8,942 bases of DNA from Burkholderiales bacterium RIFCSPHIGHO2_12_FULL_61_11 (GTDB lineage Bacteria > Pseudomonadota > Gammaproteobacteria > Burkholderiales > Burkholderiaceae_C). A program made the translations under genes and the position numbers. The stretch covers positions 3,479 to 12,420 of the forward strand of contig MERZ01000065.1 in NCBI GenBank assembly GCA_001770785.1, given 5' to 3'. This document shows, piece by piece, positions 1 through 6,353 of this stretch. The notes under the pieces are model-generated. The model worked only from the letters and a program-made list of their open reading frames with translations. It had not been told where the DNA came from and made no database searches. The number at the start of each line of letters is the position of its first letter. Positions within the stretch are counted from its first letter, which is position 1.

Positions 1-1113
1 GGCCAGGTCAGCACCCGACATGCCGGGCGTACCGCGCGCAATCACGCTGGCGTTCACATCCTGACCGAGCGGTACCTTGCGCATGTGCACATTCAGAATC
101 TGTTCGCGGCCACGAATGTCTGGCAGCGTGACATACACCTGGCGGTCAAAACGGCCGGGGCGCAGCAAAGCGGCATCCAGAATATCGGGGCGATTGGTGG
201 CAGCCACCACGATGACGCCGACATTGGTCTCAAAGCCGTCCATCTCGACCAGCATCTGATTCAGCGTCTGCTCGCGCTCGTCATTGCCACCACCCAAGCC
301 AGCGCCACGCTGACGGCCAACGGCGTCAATTTCATCAATAAAGATGATGCAAGGCGCGTTCTTCTTGGCGTTTTCGAACATGTCGCGAACGCGGGCAGCA
401 CCCACGCCGACAAACATTTCAACGAAATCTGAGCCGGAAATCGAGAAAAACGGAACTTTGGCTTCGCCGGCAATGCCTTTGGCGAGCAGCGTTTTACCGG
501 TGCCCGGAGGGCCAACCAGCAGCAAACCGCGCGGAATGCGGCCCCCCAATTTCTGGAACCTTTGCGGATCTTTCAGGAAATCGACAACTTCCTTGACCTC
601 TTCCTTGGCTTCGTCGCAGCCAGCCACATCGGCAAAGGTCACGACATTCGTGGACTCGTCGAGCATGCGGGCCTTGGACTTGCCAAAGCTGAACGCACCA
701 CCCTTGCCGCCGCCCTGCATTTGCCGCATGAAATAAATCCAGACGCCAATCAGCAGCAGCATTGGGCCCCAGCTAACCAGCAGGGTCATGAGCAGGGAAC
801 CTTCCTCGCGGGCCTTGACGTCAAATTTCACATCATTGGCGATCAGATCACCCACCAAACCGCGATCGAGGTAAGTCGCCGTTGTACGGATTTTGCGATC
901 GTCGGTGGTGGTGGCCGTAATCTCTGTACCGCCCTGACCTTCGGCAATGGTTGCTGTCTTGATGCGTTTCCCACGCACTTCATCCAAAAACTCGGAATAA
1001 CCCAAGTAATTGGAGCCAACGCTACCCCGTGTATCAAATTGCTTGAACACGGTGAACAGCACCATGGAAATCACCAACCATATCGCAATTTTTGAAAACC
1101 ACTGATTGTTCAA
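1..1113 (-). CDS. ftsH: ATP-dependent zinc metalloprotease FtsH, N-terminal 371 codons (cut by window edge)
   Basis: FtsH is an inner-membrane AAA+ protease that degrades misfolded membrane proteins and short-lived regulators. Seen here: a first membrane segment at about residues 9-23, a periplasmic stretch, a second membrane segment at about 106-127, then the AAA module. That module has Walker A GPPGTGKT at 201-208, Walker B IIFIDEID at 256-263, and the second-region-of-homology motifs AATNRPDI and [10 protein letters not shown]. The reading frame leaves the window at residue 371, so the HEXXH zinc-protease domain lies outside. The start is taken as TTG at 1113, giving [12 protein letters not shown], because GGAG sits 6 nt upstream and the first membrane segment begins at once. 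The next in-frame ATG is residue 17, inside that segment. The gene lies 131 bp downstream of rlmE on the same strand, the classical ftsJ-ftsH order. Identity is certain; the start is very likely. Confidence 0.97.
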   Translation of the reverse strand, partial: MNNQWFSKIAIWLVISMVLFTVFKQFDTRGSVGSNYLGYSEFLDEVRGKRIKTATIAEGQGGTEITATTTDDRKIRTTATYLDRGLVGDLIANDVKFDVKAREEGSLLMTLLVSWGPMLLLIGVWIYFMRQMQGGGKGGAFSFGKSKARMLDESTNVVTFADVAGCDEAKEEVKEVVDFLKDPQRFQKLGGRIPRGLLLVGPPGTGKTLLAKGIAGEAKVPFFSISGSDFVEMFVGVGAARVRDMFENAKKNAPCIIFIDEIDAVGRQRGAGLGGGNDEREQTLNQMLVEMDGFETNVGVIVVAATNRPDILDAALLRPGRFDRQVYVTLPDIRGREQILNVHMRKVPLGQDVNASVIARGTPGMSGADLA

Positions 1114-1117
1114 GGAC

Positions 1118-1124
1118 TACTCCA
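1118..1124 (-). promoter_or_regulatory. Ribosome binding site deciding the TTG start of ftsH
   Basis: On the minus strand the sequence reads TTGGAGTAGTCC followed by TTG. The GGAG core is 6 nt from the TTG, an ideal distance. It supports initiation at 1113 rather than at the internal ATG 16 codons later. Confidence 0.7.
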
Positions 1125-1141
1125 ATGTAAGAACAAGATTG

Positions 1142-1169
1142 ACATGCGTCTGATTTTAGGCTTTTCAAG
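1142..1169 (-). promoter_or_regulatory. Candidate sigma-32 (heat-shock) promoter upstream of ftsH
   Basis: Reading the minus strand, CCCTTGAAA ends at 1163 and is followed, after 13 bp, by ACGCATGT at 1149-1142. The enterobacterial sigma-32 consensus is roughly CCCTTGAA, a 13-17 bp spacer, then CCCCATNT. The -35 part matches fully; the -10 part matches in C, C, A, T and the last T. It would place transcription start about 20 nt upstream of the TTG start of ftsH. E. coli ftsH is a known sigma-32 target, which makes the placement sensible. No equally good housekeeping promoter is evident in the same gap. Motif match only. Confidence 0.45.
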
Positions 1170-1244
1170 GGCAAACCGGCATGAAACCAGCCACGTCCCT
1201 TGGCCTGAAGCGGATTTAGGGCGATTTGTGCCACCGTGCACCCC

Positions 1245-2003
1245 TTACTTCCCGGGGTCTGCCCCGGTTTTAAGACCAATTCCGACCAGAAACGTTTCGG
1301 ACGAATTGGACCGCGAAGCCTTGGGTTTCATCGGTTTAACGACCTTGAATGAAGCCCGGAACAACTTGACCAGCGGGTCATAGCCGCTGCCGTGGAACAG
1401 CTTGGCGACAAGCGTACCCTCCGGTTTCATCTGGTTTTTGGCAAACTCCACCGCCAACTCAACCAGATGGGCGATGCGTGCTGAATCCGCCGACTCAATC
1501 CCCGACAGATTGGGCGCCATGTCCGAAATGACAAGGTCAACCTTGATCGGCCCCTTCTCGGTGGCCAAAGCCTGCTCCAGTTTTTGTAGCACTTCAGGCT
1601 CTCGGAAATCACCCTGGATAAAGACCACACCCTCAATCGGCTCCATGGGCAGCATGTCCAGACCAATGATGCGGCCATTGAGCGCGCCCGCGGCCGCCCC
1701 GGTGGGCGAGAGTTTGCGCCGCACGTACTGACTCCACGCACCAGGCGTACTGCCGAGGTCGACCACACAGTCGCCCGGCTTGATCAGGCCGAGCGTCTCA
1801 TCAATTTCCTTCAATTTGTAAGCCGCCCGGGCGCGGTAACCGTCTTTTTGGGCAAGTTTGACGTAGGGATCGTTAATGTGCTCGTGCAACCAGGCTTTAT
1901 TAACTTTTTTACCCTTGGGCTTTGCCATGTTGCTGACCTTCGCGCCTGGCTTGGCGCCGGCTTTCCTGGTGGCGTTCGGGTTTGACTTGGCATTTACTTT
2001 CAT
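1245..2003 (-). CDS. rlmE: 23S rRNA (uridine-2552 2'-O)-methyltransferase RlmE
   Basis: RlmE (FtsJ/RrmJ) methylates the 2'-hydroxyl of U2552 in the A loop of 23S rRNA during late 50S assembly, using S-adenosylmethionine. The 252-residue product has the SAM-binding motif [14 protein letters not shown] at 80-93. It also has the SDMAPNLSG motif and the K-D-K-E set expected of this family: K63, D161, K201 and E236 (assigned by alignment from memory with the E. coli enzyme). E. coli RlmE has about 209 residues; the excess is an N-terminal tail of about 25 residues rich in Lys, Ala, Pro and Asn. Met26 (ATG at 1928) is a credible alternative start, with AAGG 8 nt upstream, against AGG only 4 nt before the first ATG; it would give 227 residues. 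It is the first gene of the rlmE-ftsH pair and is divergent from yhbY, with 42 bp between start codons. Confidence 0.96.
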   Translation of the reverse strand: MKVNAKSNPNATRKAGAKPGAKVSNMAKPKGKKVNKAWLHEHINDPYVKLAQKDGYRARAAYKLKEIDETLGLIKPGDCVVDLGSTPGAWSQYVRRKLSPTGAAAGALNGRIIGLDMLPMEPIEGVVFIQGDFREPEVLQKLEQALATEKGPIKVDLVISDMAPNLSGIESADSARIAHLVELAVEFAKNQMKPEGTLVAKLFHGSGYDPLVKLFRASFKVVKPMKPKASRSNSSETFLVGIGLKTGADPGK

Positions 2004-2015
2004 GACACCTATTGT
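1987..2015 (+). promoter_or_regulatory. Candidate sigma-70 promoter for yhbY
   Basis: TTGGCA at 1987-1992 and TATTGT at 2010-2015 are separated by 17 bp. They match the -35 consensus at 5 of 6 and the -10 consensus at 4 of 6 positions. Transcription would start near 2022, leaving a leader of about 24 nt before yhbY. The site overlaps the start codon and first codons of the divergent rlmE, so transcription of the two genes could interfere. Confidence 0.4.
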
Positions 2016-2045
2016 CGTCTCGCAGACTCCGCCGATAATTGAGAC

Positions 2046-2519
2046 ATGGCTCTAATACAACTTACTCCTGCCCAGCGCAAAGAACGCCGCGCCGATGCGC
2101 ATCACCTCAACGCAGTCGTCATGATTGGCGCCGACGGCCTGACCGATGCCGTCAAGAAGGAAACCGATGCAGCGCTCAACGCGCACGGGCTCATCAAAGT
2201 GCGGGTGCAATCGGACGACCGGACCGGACGCGAAGAGATCTTTCAGACCTTGGCGAACGAACTGAATGCTGCCCCGATCCAGCACATTGGCAAGCTGCTG
2301 GTGTTGTGGCGGCCGATGCCGGAAAAAGAAAAAACCGTCAACGAAGACCGCATGCCCGGCCCACGCGATGTCAAAGTGCTGAAAAACAGTTCGCGCTATG
2401 GCCAGCGGCCCGAGGTGAAAACCCTGCGCGTGCTGGGCAATCAGCGCCTGACGCCGGGCGGCACCGTCAAACGCGCCAAGCCCAAGCAGCGCAGCATCAA
2501 GAAAAGGTCGCAGGACTGA
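2046..2519 (+). CDS. yhbY: YhbY family RNA-binding protein (CRS1-YhbY/KH-like)
   Basis: This is a small RNA-binding protein of the CRM (CRS1-YhbY) family, which in E. coli associates with pre-50S ribosomal particles. The first ~95 residues carry the domain: an N-terminal helix ([16 protein letters not shown]), then [10 protein letters not shown] with a KH-type G-x-x-G loop at residues 28-31, then the strand and helix pattern IKVRVQ...[12 protein letters not shown], ending at [10 protein letters not shown]. The remaining ~60 residues are basic and low in predicted structure, so the protein (157 residues) is longer than the ~97-residue E. coli YhbY; the tail probably adds nonspecific RNA contact (inference). 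Divergent neighbour rlmE also acts on 23S rRNA, which fits a shared role in large-subunit maturation. The Shine-Dalgarno is weak (GAG 2 nt from ATG), but the start fits the family's N-terminus. Confidence 0.92.
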   Translation: MALIQLTPAQRKERRADAHHLNAVVMIGADGLTDAVKKETDAALNAHGLIKVRVQSDDRTGREEIFQTLANELNAAPIQHIGKLLVLWRPMPEKEKTVNEDRMPGPRDVKVLKNSSRYGQRPEVKTLRVLGNQRLTPGGTVKRAKPKQRSIKKRSQD

Positions 2520-2557
2520 GCCTATAACCTGACCCGGTCCTGCTGGGCGATTTCCGT

Positions 2558-2587
2558 CCTCCTTGGGCCCAATGGCCCTTTTGGAGG
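2558..2587 (+). terminator. Hairpin after yhbY, possible terminator
   Basis: CCTCC at 2558-2562 pairs with GGAGG at 2583-2587. Inside it, GGGCC (2565-2569) pairs with GGCCC (2574-2578) around the loop CAAT, with a small T-rich internal loop between the two stems. It lies 38 bp after the yhbY stop and 44 bp before prlC, on the same strand. There is no clear T-run after the stem, so termination might be partial, or the structure may serve another purpose such as mRNA-end protection. Confidence 0.35.
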
Positions 2588-2631
2588 TTCCAGCCCTTTA
2601 GATTCGACCCATCCGCCCACAGCTAGACGTC

Positions 2632-4695
2632 ATGACCAATCCCCTTCTCGAATTTACTGATCTTCCGCTGTTTGACCGTATCCTGCCCGCACATGTTGGC
2701 CCGGCAGTCGATGAATTGCTGAGCCAGGCCGATGCCGCGCTGGCGCAGGTCACGGCGGCAGAATTTCCCGCCTCCTGGAGCGAGATTTCCCGCGTGCTCG
2801 ATGTTGCCACCGAAAAGCTGGGCCGCGCCTGGGGTGCCGTCAGCCACTTGAACAGCGTGGCGGACACACCCGAGTTGCGCGCGGCCTACAACGCCGCCTT
2901 GCCCCGTGTCACGGAGTTTTCAACAAGGCTGGGCGCTGACGAGCGGCTGTATGCCAAATACAAGGCCATCGATGTGGGCAGCCTGAACATCGAGCAGCGC
3001 CAGGCGCACAAAAACGCCATCCGCAACTTTATGCTGTCAGGCGCCGAACTTGCCGGTGCGGCAAAAGAGCGTTTTTCGCAAATTCAGGAGCGCCAAGCTG
3101 AACTGAGCCAGAAATTCAGCGAGAACGCGCTGGATGCCACGGATGCCTTTGCCTACTACGCCACGGCCGAAGAAGTCGTTGGCGTCCCGGCAGACGTGCT
3201 TCAAACCGCCCGGGCACAAGCCGAGGCCGAGGGCAAGGCCGGTTACCGGCTCAGCCTGAAAATGCCCAGCTACCTGCCCGTCATGCAGTTTGCCACCAGC
3301 TCCGCGCTGCGCGAAACGCTTTACAAGGCTTACACCACGCGTGCCAGCGACCAGGCAGCGGCTGAATTCAGTCAGTTTGACAACAGCGCCATCATGCGTG
3401 AAATTCTCGCGCTGCGGCTGGAAGAAGCCCAATTGCTGGGCTACAGCAATTTTGGTGAAGTGTCGGTGGTCGCCAAAATGGCCCAGTCCCCCGAAGAAGT
3501 GGTCACCTTTCTGCGTGATCTGGCTCAACGGGCCCGACCCTATGCCGAAAAGGACGTTGCCGACCTGCGCGCCTTTGCGGCTGAAAAACTGAGCGAGCCT
3601 GATCCCCAACCCTGGGACTATGCCTACATCGGCGAAAAGCTCAAGGAGGCGCGCTACGCCTTTAGCGAACAAGAGGTCAAACAATATTTCACTGCGCCCA
3701 AAGTGCTGGCGGGTCTTTTCAAGATTGCTGAAACCCTGTTTGAAGTGGCGATTCGCCCGGACTCCGCACCGGTGTGGAAACCCGGCGTGGCGTTTTGCCG
3801 CATTGAGCGCGCCGGTCAACTCGTCGGCCAGTTTTACCTTGACCAACCGGCCCGAACCGGCAAGCGCGGCGGCGCCTGGATGGACGATGTACGCGCCCGC
3901 TGGCTGCGGCCAGATACGGGCGTGCTGCAAACACCCGTGGCGCATCTGGTCTGCAATTTCGCCGACGGCGTGGGCGGAAAACCGGCATTGCTGACCCACG
4001 ACGACGTGACCACCCTGTTCCATGAATTCGGCCATGGCCTGCACCATATGCTCACGCAGGTGAACGAGCGCGACGTTTCGGGCATCAGCGGCGTCGAATG
4101 GGATGCGGTGGAGTTGCCCAGCCAGTTCATGGAAAACTTCTGCTGGGAATGGGAAGTACTCAAGCACATGACGGCGCATGTTGATACGGGTGAGCCACTG
4201 CCGCGCGCGCTGTTTGAGAAAATGCTGGCCGCCAAAAACTTCCAGACCGGCATGCAGACGATGCGCCAGGTCGAGTTTTCGCTGTTTGACATGCTCTTGC
4301 ATACGTCGCACAAGCCGTCGGACGACCTGATGGGCCTGCTCAACGAAGTGCGCAAGGAAACGGCGGTGATTTCAGCGCCAGCCTACAGCCGAACCGCGCA
4401 TACCTTCAGCCACATTTTTTCGGGCGGTTACGCGGCAGGCTATTACAGCTACAAATGGGCTGAAGTACTGTCTGCCGACGCCTATGCGGCTTTTGAAGAA
4501 ACCGCGGCAGCGACAACAGGGGAAAATGCTGGCGCTGGTGCCGGCAAAACAACCGTGACGGTGGAAACTGGCAGAAAATACCGTCAGGCTATTCTGGAAG
4601 CAGGCGGAAGCCGCCCGGCCATGGAGTCGTTTAAAGCCTTCCGGGGCCGCGAGCCTTCCATCGACGCCCTTTTGCGCCATCAGGGAATGGCTTGA
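2632..4695 (+). CDS. prlC: Oligopeptidase A, M3 family zinc metallopeptidase
   Basis: PrlC/OpdA is a cytoplasmic thimet-type oligopeptidase that degrades short peptides, including cleaved signal peptides and products of larger ATP-dependent proteases. The 687-residue protein (E. coli ~680) carries the zinc motif HEFGH at 464-468, with catalytic E465. The third zinc ligand is E494 in VELPSQFMENF, 30 residues after the first His. The conserved C-terminal blocks FSHIFSGGYAAGYYSYKWAEVLSADA and FRGREPSIDALLRH are also present. The start MTNPLLEFTDLPLFDRI resembles the E. coli N-terminus; its Shine-Dalgarno is poor. Residues about 624-643 form an Ala/Gly/Thr-rich insert (AATTGENAGAGAGKTT) between the FEE segment and the ETGRKYR segment that seems absent from E. 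coli PrlC. A 38-bp gap to the next gene suggests co-transcription. Confidence 0.96.
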   Translation: MTNPLLEFTDLPLFDRILPAHVGPAVDELLSQADAALAQVTAAEFPASWSEISRVLDVATEKLGRAWGAVSHLNSVADTPELRAAYNAALPRVTEFSTRLGADERLYAKYKAIDVGSLNIEQRQAHKNAIRNFMLSGAELAGAAKERFSQIQERQAELSQKFSENALDATDAFAYYATAEEVVGVPADVLQTARAQAEAEGKAGYRLSLKMPSYLPVMQFATSSALRETLYKAYTTRASDQAAAEFSQFDNSAIMREILALRLEEAQLLGYSNFGEVSVVAKMAQSPEEVVTFLRDLAQRARPYAEKDVADLRAFAAEKLSEPDPQPWDYAYIGEKLKEARYAFSEQEVKQYFTAPKVLAGLFKIAETLFEVAIRPDSAPVWKPGVAFCRIERAGQLVGQFYLDQPARTGKRGGAWMDDVRARWLRPDTGVLQTPVAHLVCNFADGVGGKPALLTHDDVTTLFHEFGHGLHHMLTQVNERDVSGISGVEWDAVELPSQFMENFCWEWEVLKHMTAHVDTGEPLPRALFEKMLAAKNFQTGMQTMRQVEFSLFDMLLHTSHKPSDDLMGLLNEVRKETAVISAPAYSRTAHTFSHIFSGGYAAGYYSYKWAEVLSADAYAAFEETAAATTGENAGAGAGKTTVTVETGRKYRQAILEAGGSRPAMESFKAFRGREPSIDALLRHQGMA

Positions 4696-4733
4696 AAACC
4701 TGAAAAACTTGCACCAAAGACGACTGGATCACC

Positions 4734-5390
4734 ATGAGATCAACGACCGTTAAATTCTTGACACTCAACGCCCTGATCGTTCTGGCGGCAAGTCTCTCAT
4801 TGCCGATAGCGCAGGCTCAGCAGGTGTACCGCATCGTGGGGTCCGACGGCAAGCTGACTTTTTCTGACCAGCCGCCCCCTGCCGCCAGCAATGCCAAAGT
4901 CAGCGCGGCCAAAGTCAGCTCAACGGGTCCTTCAGTCTCAGCGGGCCTGCCTTATGAACTGAGGCAAGTTACCAGCCAATACCCGGTCACTTTGTACACC
5001 GGTGACAATTGCGCGCCTTGTGGCGCAGGCCGCTCCCTGCTGAGCAGCCGTGGCATTCCGTTTACCGAAAAAAAGGTCACTACAAATGAGGATGCCCAAG
5101 CCCTGCAGCGTTTGAGTGGCGACAATTCGCTGCCCTTCATGACGATTGGCAGTCAGCAACTCATGGGATTTTCCGATGCAGAGTGGACGCAGTTCCTGAA
5201 TGCCGCCGGCTACCCAGCGTCATCGGCATTGCCCGCCAGCTACCGTCGCCCGGCGCCCACGCCGCTGGTGAGCGTCGCTACGGCACCCGAAGCGCCAGTT
5301 GCAGGCGCAGCGCCAGCCGCTGGCGCCAATCAACGACCGGCCCCGCGCGCTACACAGCCTGCCAACAACCCGGCCGGGATCAGGTTCTAA
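4734..5390 (+). CDS. Exported DUF4124-glutaredoxin domain protein
   Basis: This 218-residue protein begins with a typical Sec signal peptide (basic MRSTTVK, hydrophobic core to about 24, probable cleavage after AQA at residue 28). Residues ~30-50 form a DUF4124 segment (VYRIVGSDGKLTFSDQPPP), a small domain common in betaproteobacterial exported proteins. Residues ~84-160 are glutaredoxin-like: strand VTLYTGDNC, redox motif CAPC at 93-96, and the cis-proline site NSLPFMTIG with P134 before GFSDAEWTQFL. The tail after 170 is Pro/Ala-rich and probably disordered. It is likely periplasmic, where it could reduce, form or shuffle disulfides, but no substrate can be read from the sequence. There are no other cysteines, so the CAPC pair is the only redox site. 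The start has GGA 6 nt before ATG. It lies 38 bp after prlC and tail to tail with rpiA. Confidence 0.88.
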   Translation: MRSTTVKFLTLNALIVLAASLSLPIAQAQQVYRIVGSDGKLTFSDQPPPAASNAKVSAAKVSSTGPSVSAGLPYELRQVTSQYPVTLYTGDNCAPCGAGRSLLSSRGIPFTEKKVTTNEDAQALQRLSGDNSLPFMTIGSQQLMGFSDAEWTQFLNAAGYPASSALPASYRRPAPTPLVSVATAPEAPVAGAAPAAGANQRPAPRATQPANNPAGIRF

Positions 5391-5396
5391 GCCGCT

Positions 5397-5436
5397 TCAA
5401 GACTTAAGGGCTTGGCTTAAAACACCAGGGTCTTGA
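5397..5436. terminator. Inverted repeat in the rpiA convergent gap, possible bidirectional terminator
   Basis: TCAAGAC (5397-5403) is an exact inverted match of GTCTTGA (5430-5436). Nested inside, TTAAG (5404-5408) pairs with CTTAA (5416-5420) around a 7-nt loop. It falls between two converging genes and overlaps the last codons of rpiA. The right arm has a 9-nt bulge and there is no long T-run, so the case is weak. Confidence 0.25.
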
Positions 5437-6088
5437 CTCCGGCCGACGTGCCCAGCAGGCACACGTTGGCCTTCTGGAACGCAAATACACCGACTGTCAC
5501 CACGCCAGGCCACTGGCTCACCTGGGATTCAAACGCAAGCGGTTCACTGATTTTCAGCCCCGTCACGTCCAGAATATGCTGGCAGTTGTCGGTGACCAGC
5601 GGCGCTCCATCCTTGAGGCGCAAGCTTGCGGTACCCCCGAGCGCCGCAAACTGCCGCGCGATGCGCTTGGCGGCCATGGGAATGACTTCCACCGGCAGAG
5701 GAAAGTTGCCCAGCGTTGTCACAAGCTTGGACTCGTCGGCAATACAGACAAATTTGCGCGACTGGGCCGCCACGATTTTTTCACGCGTCAGCGCGGCGCC
5801 ACCGCCCTTGATCATGCAGCCTGCGTGGTCGATCTCGTCAGCGCCGTCGATGTAAACCGCCAACTCGTCCACTTCCGTGGCATCAAACACCTTGATGCCG
5901 AGCGCCTGCAAGCGTTCCGTGGAGGCCAACGAACTGGACACCGCCCCGACAATGCGGCCTTTCATCGTGGCCAGCGCATCAATGAACTTATTGACGGTGG
6001 AGCCGGTGCCGACGCCGACAATGCTGCCGTCCTCAACGTAATGCAGGGCCGCCTGGCCGACCAGGGTTTTGAGTTCGTCTTGAGTCAT
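5417..6088 (-). CDS. rpiA: Ribose-5-phosphate isomerase A
   Basis: RpiA interconverts ribose 5-phosphate and ribulose 5-phosphate in the non-oxidative pentose phosphate pathway, feeding PRPP and nucleotide synthesis. Starting at ATG 6088 the protein has 223 residues and begins [18 protein letters not shown], almost the E. coli start. With this start the active-site residues fall at D81, D84, K94 and E103 ([17 protein letters not shown]), the same numbers as in E. coli. The phosphate-binding GVGTGST is at 25-31 and the family motif [12 protein letters not shown] is present. An in-frame TTG at 6127 would add 13 residues ([13 protein letters not shown]); I reject it on homology, though GAG lies upstream of it and no clear Shine-Dalgarno precedes the ATG. 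It is divergent from pyrD across a palindromic repeat and convergent with the glutaredoxin gene. Confidence 0.95.
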   Translation of the reverse strand: MTQDELKTLVGQAALHYVEDGSIVGVGTGSTVNKFIDALATMKGRIVGAVSSSLASTERLQALGIKVFDATEVDELAVYIDGADEIDHAGCMIKGGGAALTREKIVAAQSRKFVCIADESKLVTTLGNFPLPVEVIPMAAKRIARQFAALGGTASLRLKDGAPLVTDNCQHILDVTGLKISEPLAFESQVSQWPGVVTVGVFAFQKANVCLLGTSAGVKTLVF

Positions 6089-6149
6089 GTTGGATTTTAT
6101 GGGGAAGTCAGGTTGTTTTTGCGACAATCAAAGCTCGTGTCTTGTGGGT

Positions 6150-6314
6150 AGGAGCCTGTCGGGCTTAAAGAATCGAAGCGAAAATTCGGCTGGGCGAGGA
6201 CAGATTTTGTCGATTTTGCAGGTCAATAGTCATTCTATTGATCAAAAAAAGCGGCGAAATATGGACCGTCCAGGCGGATTTGCAGCCGATTCCCTTTAAG
6301 TCTGACAGGCTCCT
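6150..6314. repeat. 165-bp near-full-length palindromic element (MITE-like)
   Basis: The outer arms, 6150-6170 (AGGAGCCTGTC, then GGGCTTAAAG) and 6294-6314 (CTTTAAGTCT, then GACAGGCTCCT), are inverted copies matching at 19 of 21 positions. The centre is a perfect inverted repeat, TCAATAG (6223-6229) and CTATTGA (6235-6241), around the loop TCATT. Both pairs have the same symmetry centre, base 6232. The sequence between also matches in part when folded: AATTCGGCTGGGCG against the complement of CGTCCAGGCGGATT. The whole element could therefore fold into one long imperfect hairpin. It codes for no convincing protein. Its ends (TAGGAGCC on the left, GGCTCCTTA on the right) leave a TA target duplication possible but not shown. 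It sits 61 bp upstream of rpiA and 39 bp upstream of pyrD. A non-autonomous transposon derivative or a long intergenic repeat family is the best guess. Confidence 0.8.
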
Positions 6315-6353
6315 TAGCCCGGACAATCCACTGCCATCTGCCCGAATTATCCA

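Noticed and set aside
562..1095. Plus-strand open frame of 177 codons across the 5' part of ftsH
   Set aside because: Antisense to the clear FtsH frame, with no domain signature.
1230..1244. GGGGTGCAC after the rlmE stop, also found in the hairpin near 8511
   Set aside because: A shared 9-mer in GC-rich DNA; the surrounding bases differ and only the copy near 8511 forms a proper hairpin.
2039..2527. Overlapping 162-codon frame on the same strand as yhbY
   Set aside because: Arg/Ala/Gln-rich shifted frame; the yhbY frame has the G-x-x-G loop and family pattern.
3037..4311. A 424-codon open frame on the minus strand, opposite prlC
   Set aside because: The plus-strand frame encodes a complete M3 peptidase with all motifs. 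The antisense protein has no recognisable domain and is rich in His, Gly and Arg, typical of a shadow frame in GC-rich coding DNA.
5310..5326. Palindrome GCGCCAGC-C-GCTGGCGC inside the glutaredoxin gene
   Set aside because: It lies in the Ala/Pro-rich tail, where repeated GCG/GCC/CAG codons readily give such symmetry; no second copy was noticed nearby.
6089..6127. TTG start 13 codons upstream for rpiA
   Set aside because: The ATG at 6088 aligns with the E. coli start and gives identical active-site numbering; the extra 13 residues do not look like part of the family.
5576..6151. Plus-strand open frame of 191 codons opposite rpiA
   Set aside because: It mirrors the rpiA codons, whose active-site residues are all intact; no independent evidence.
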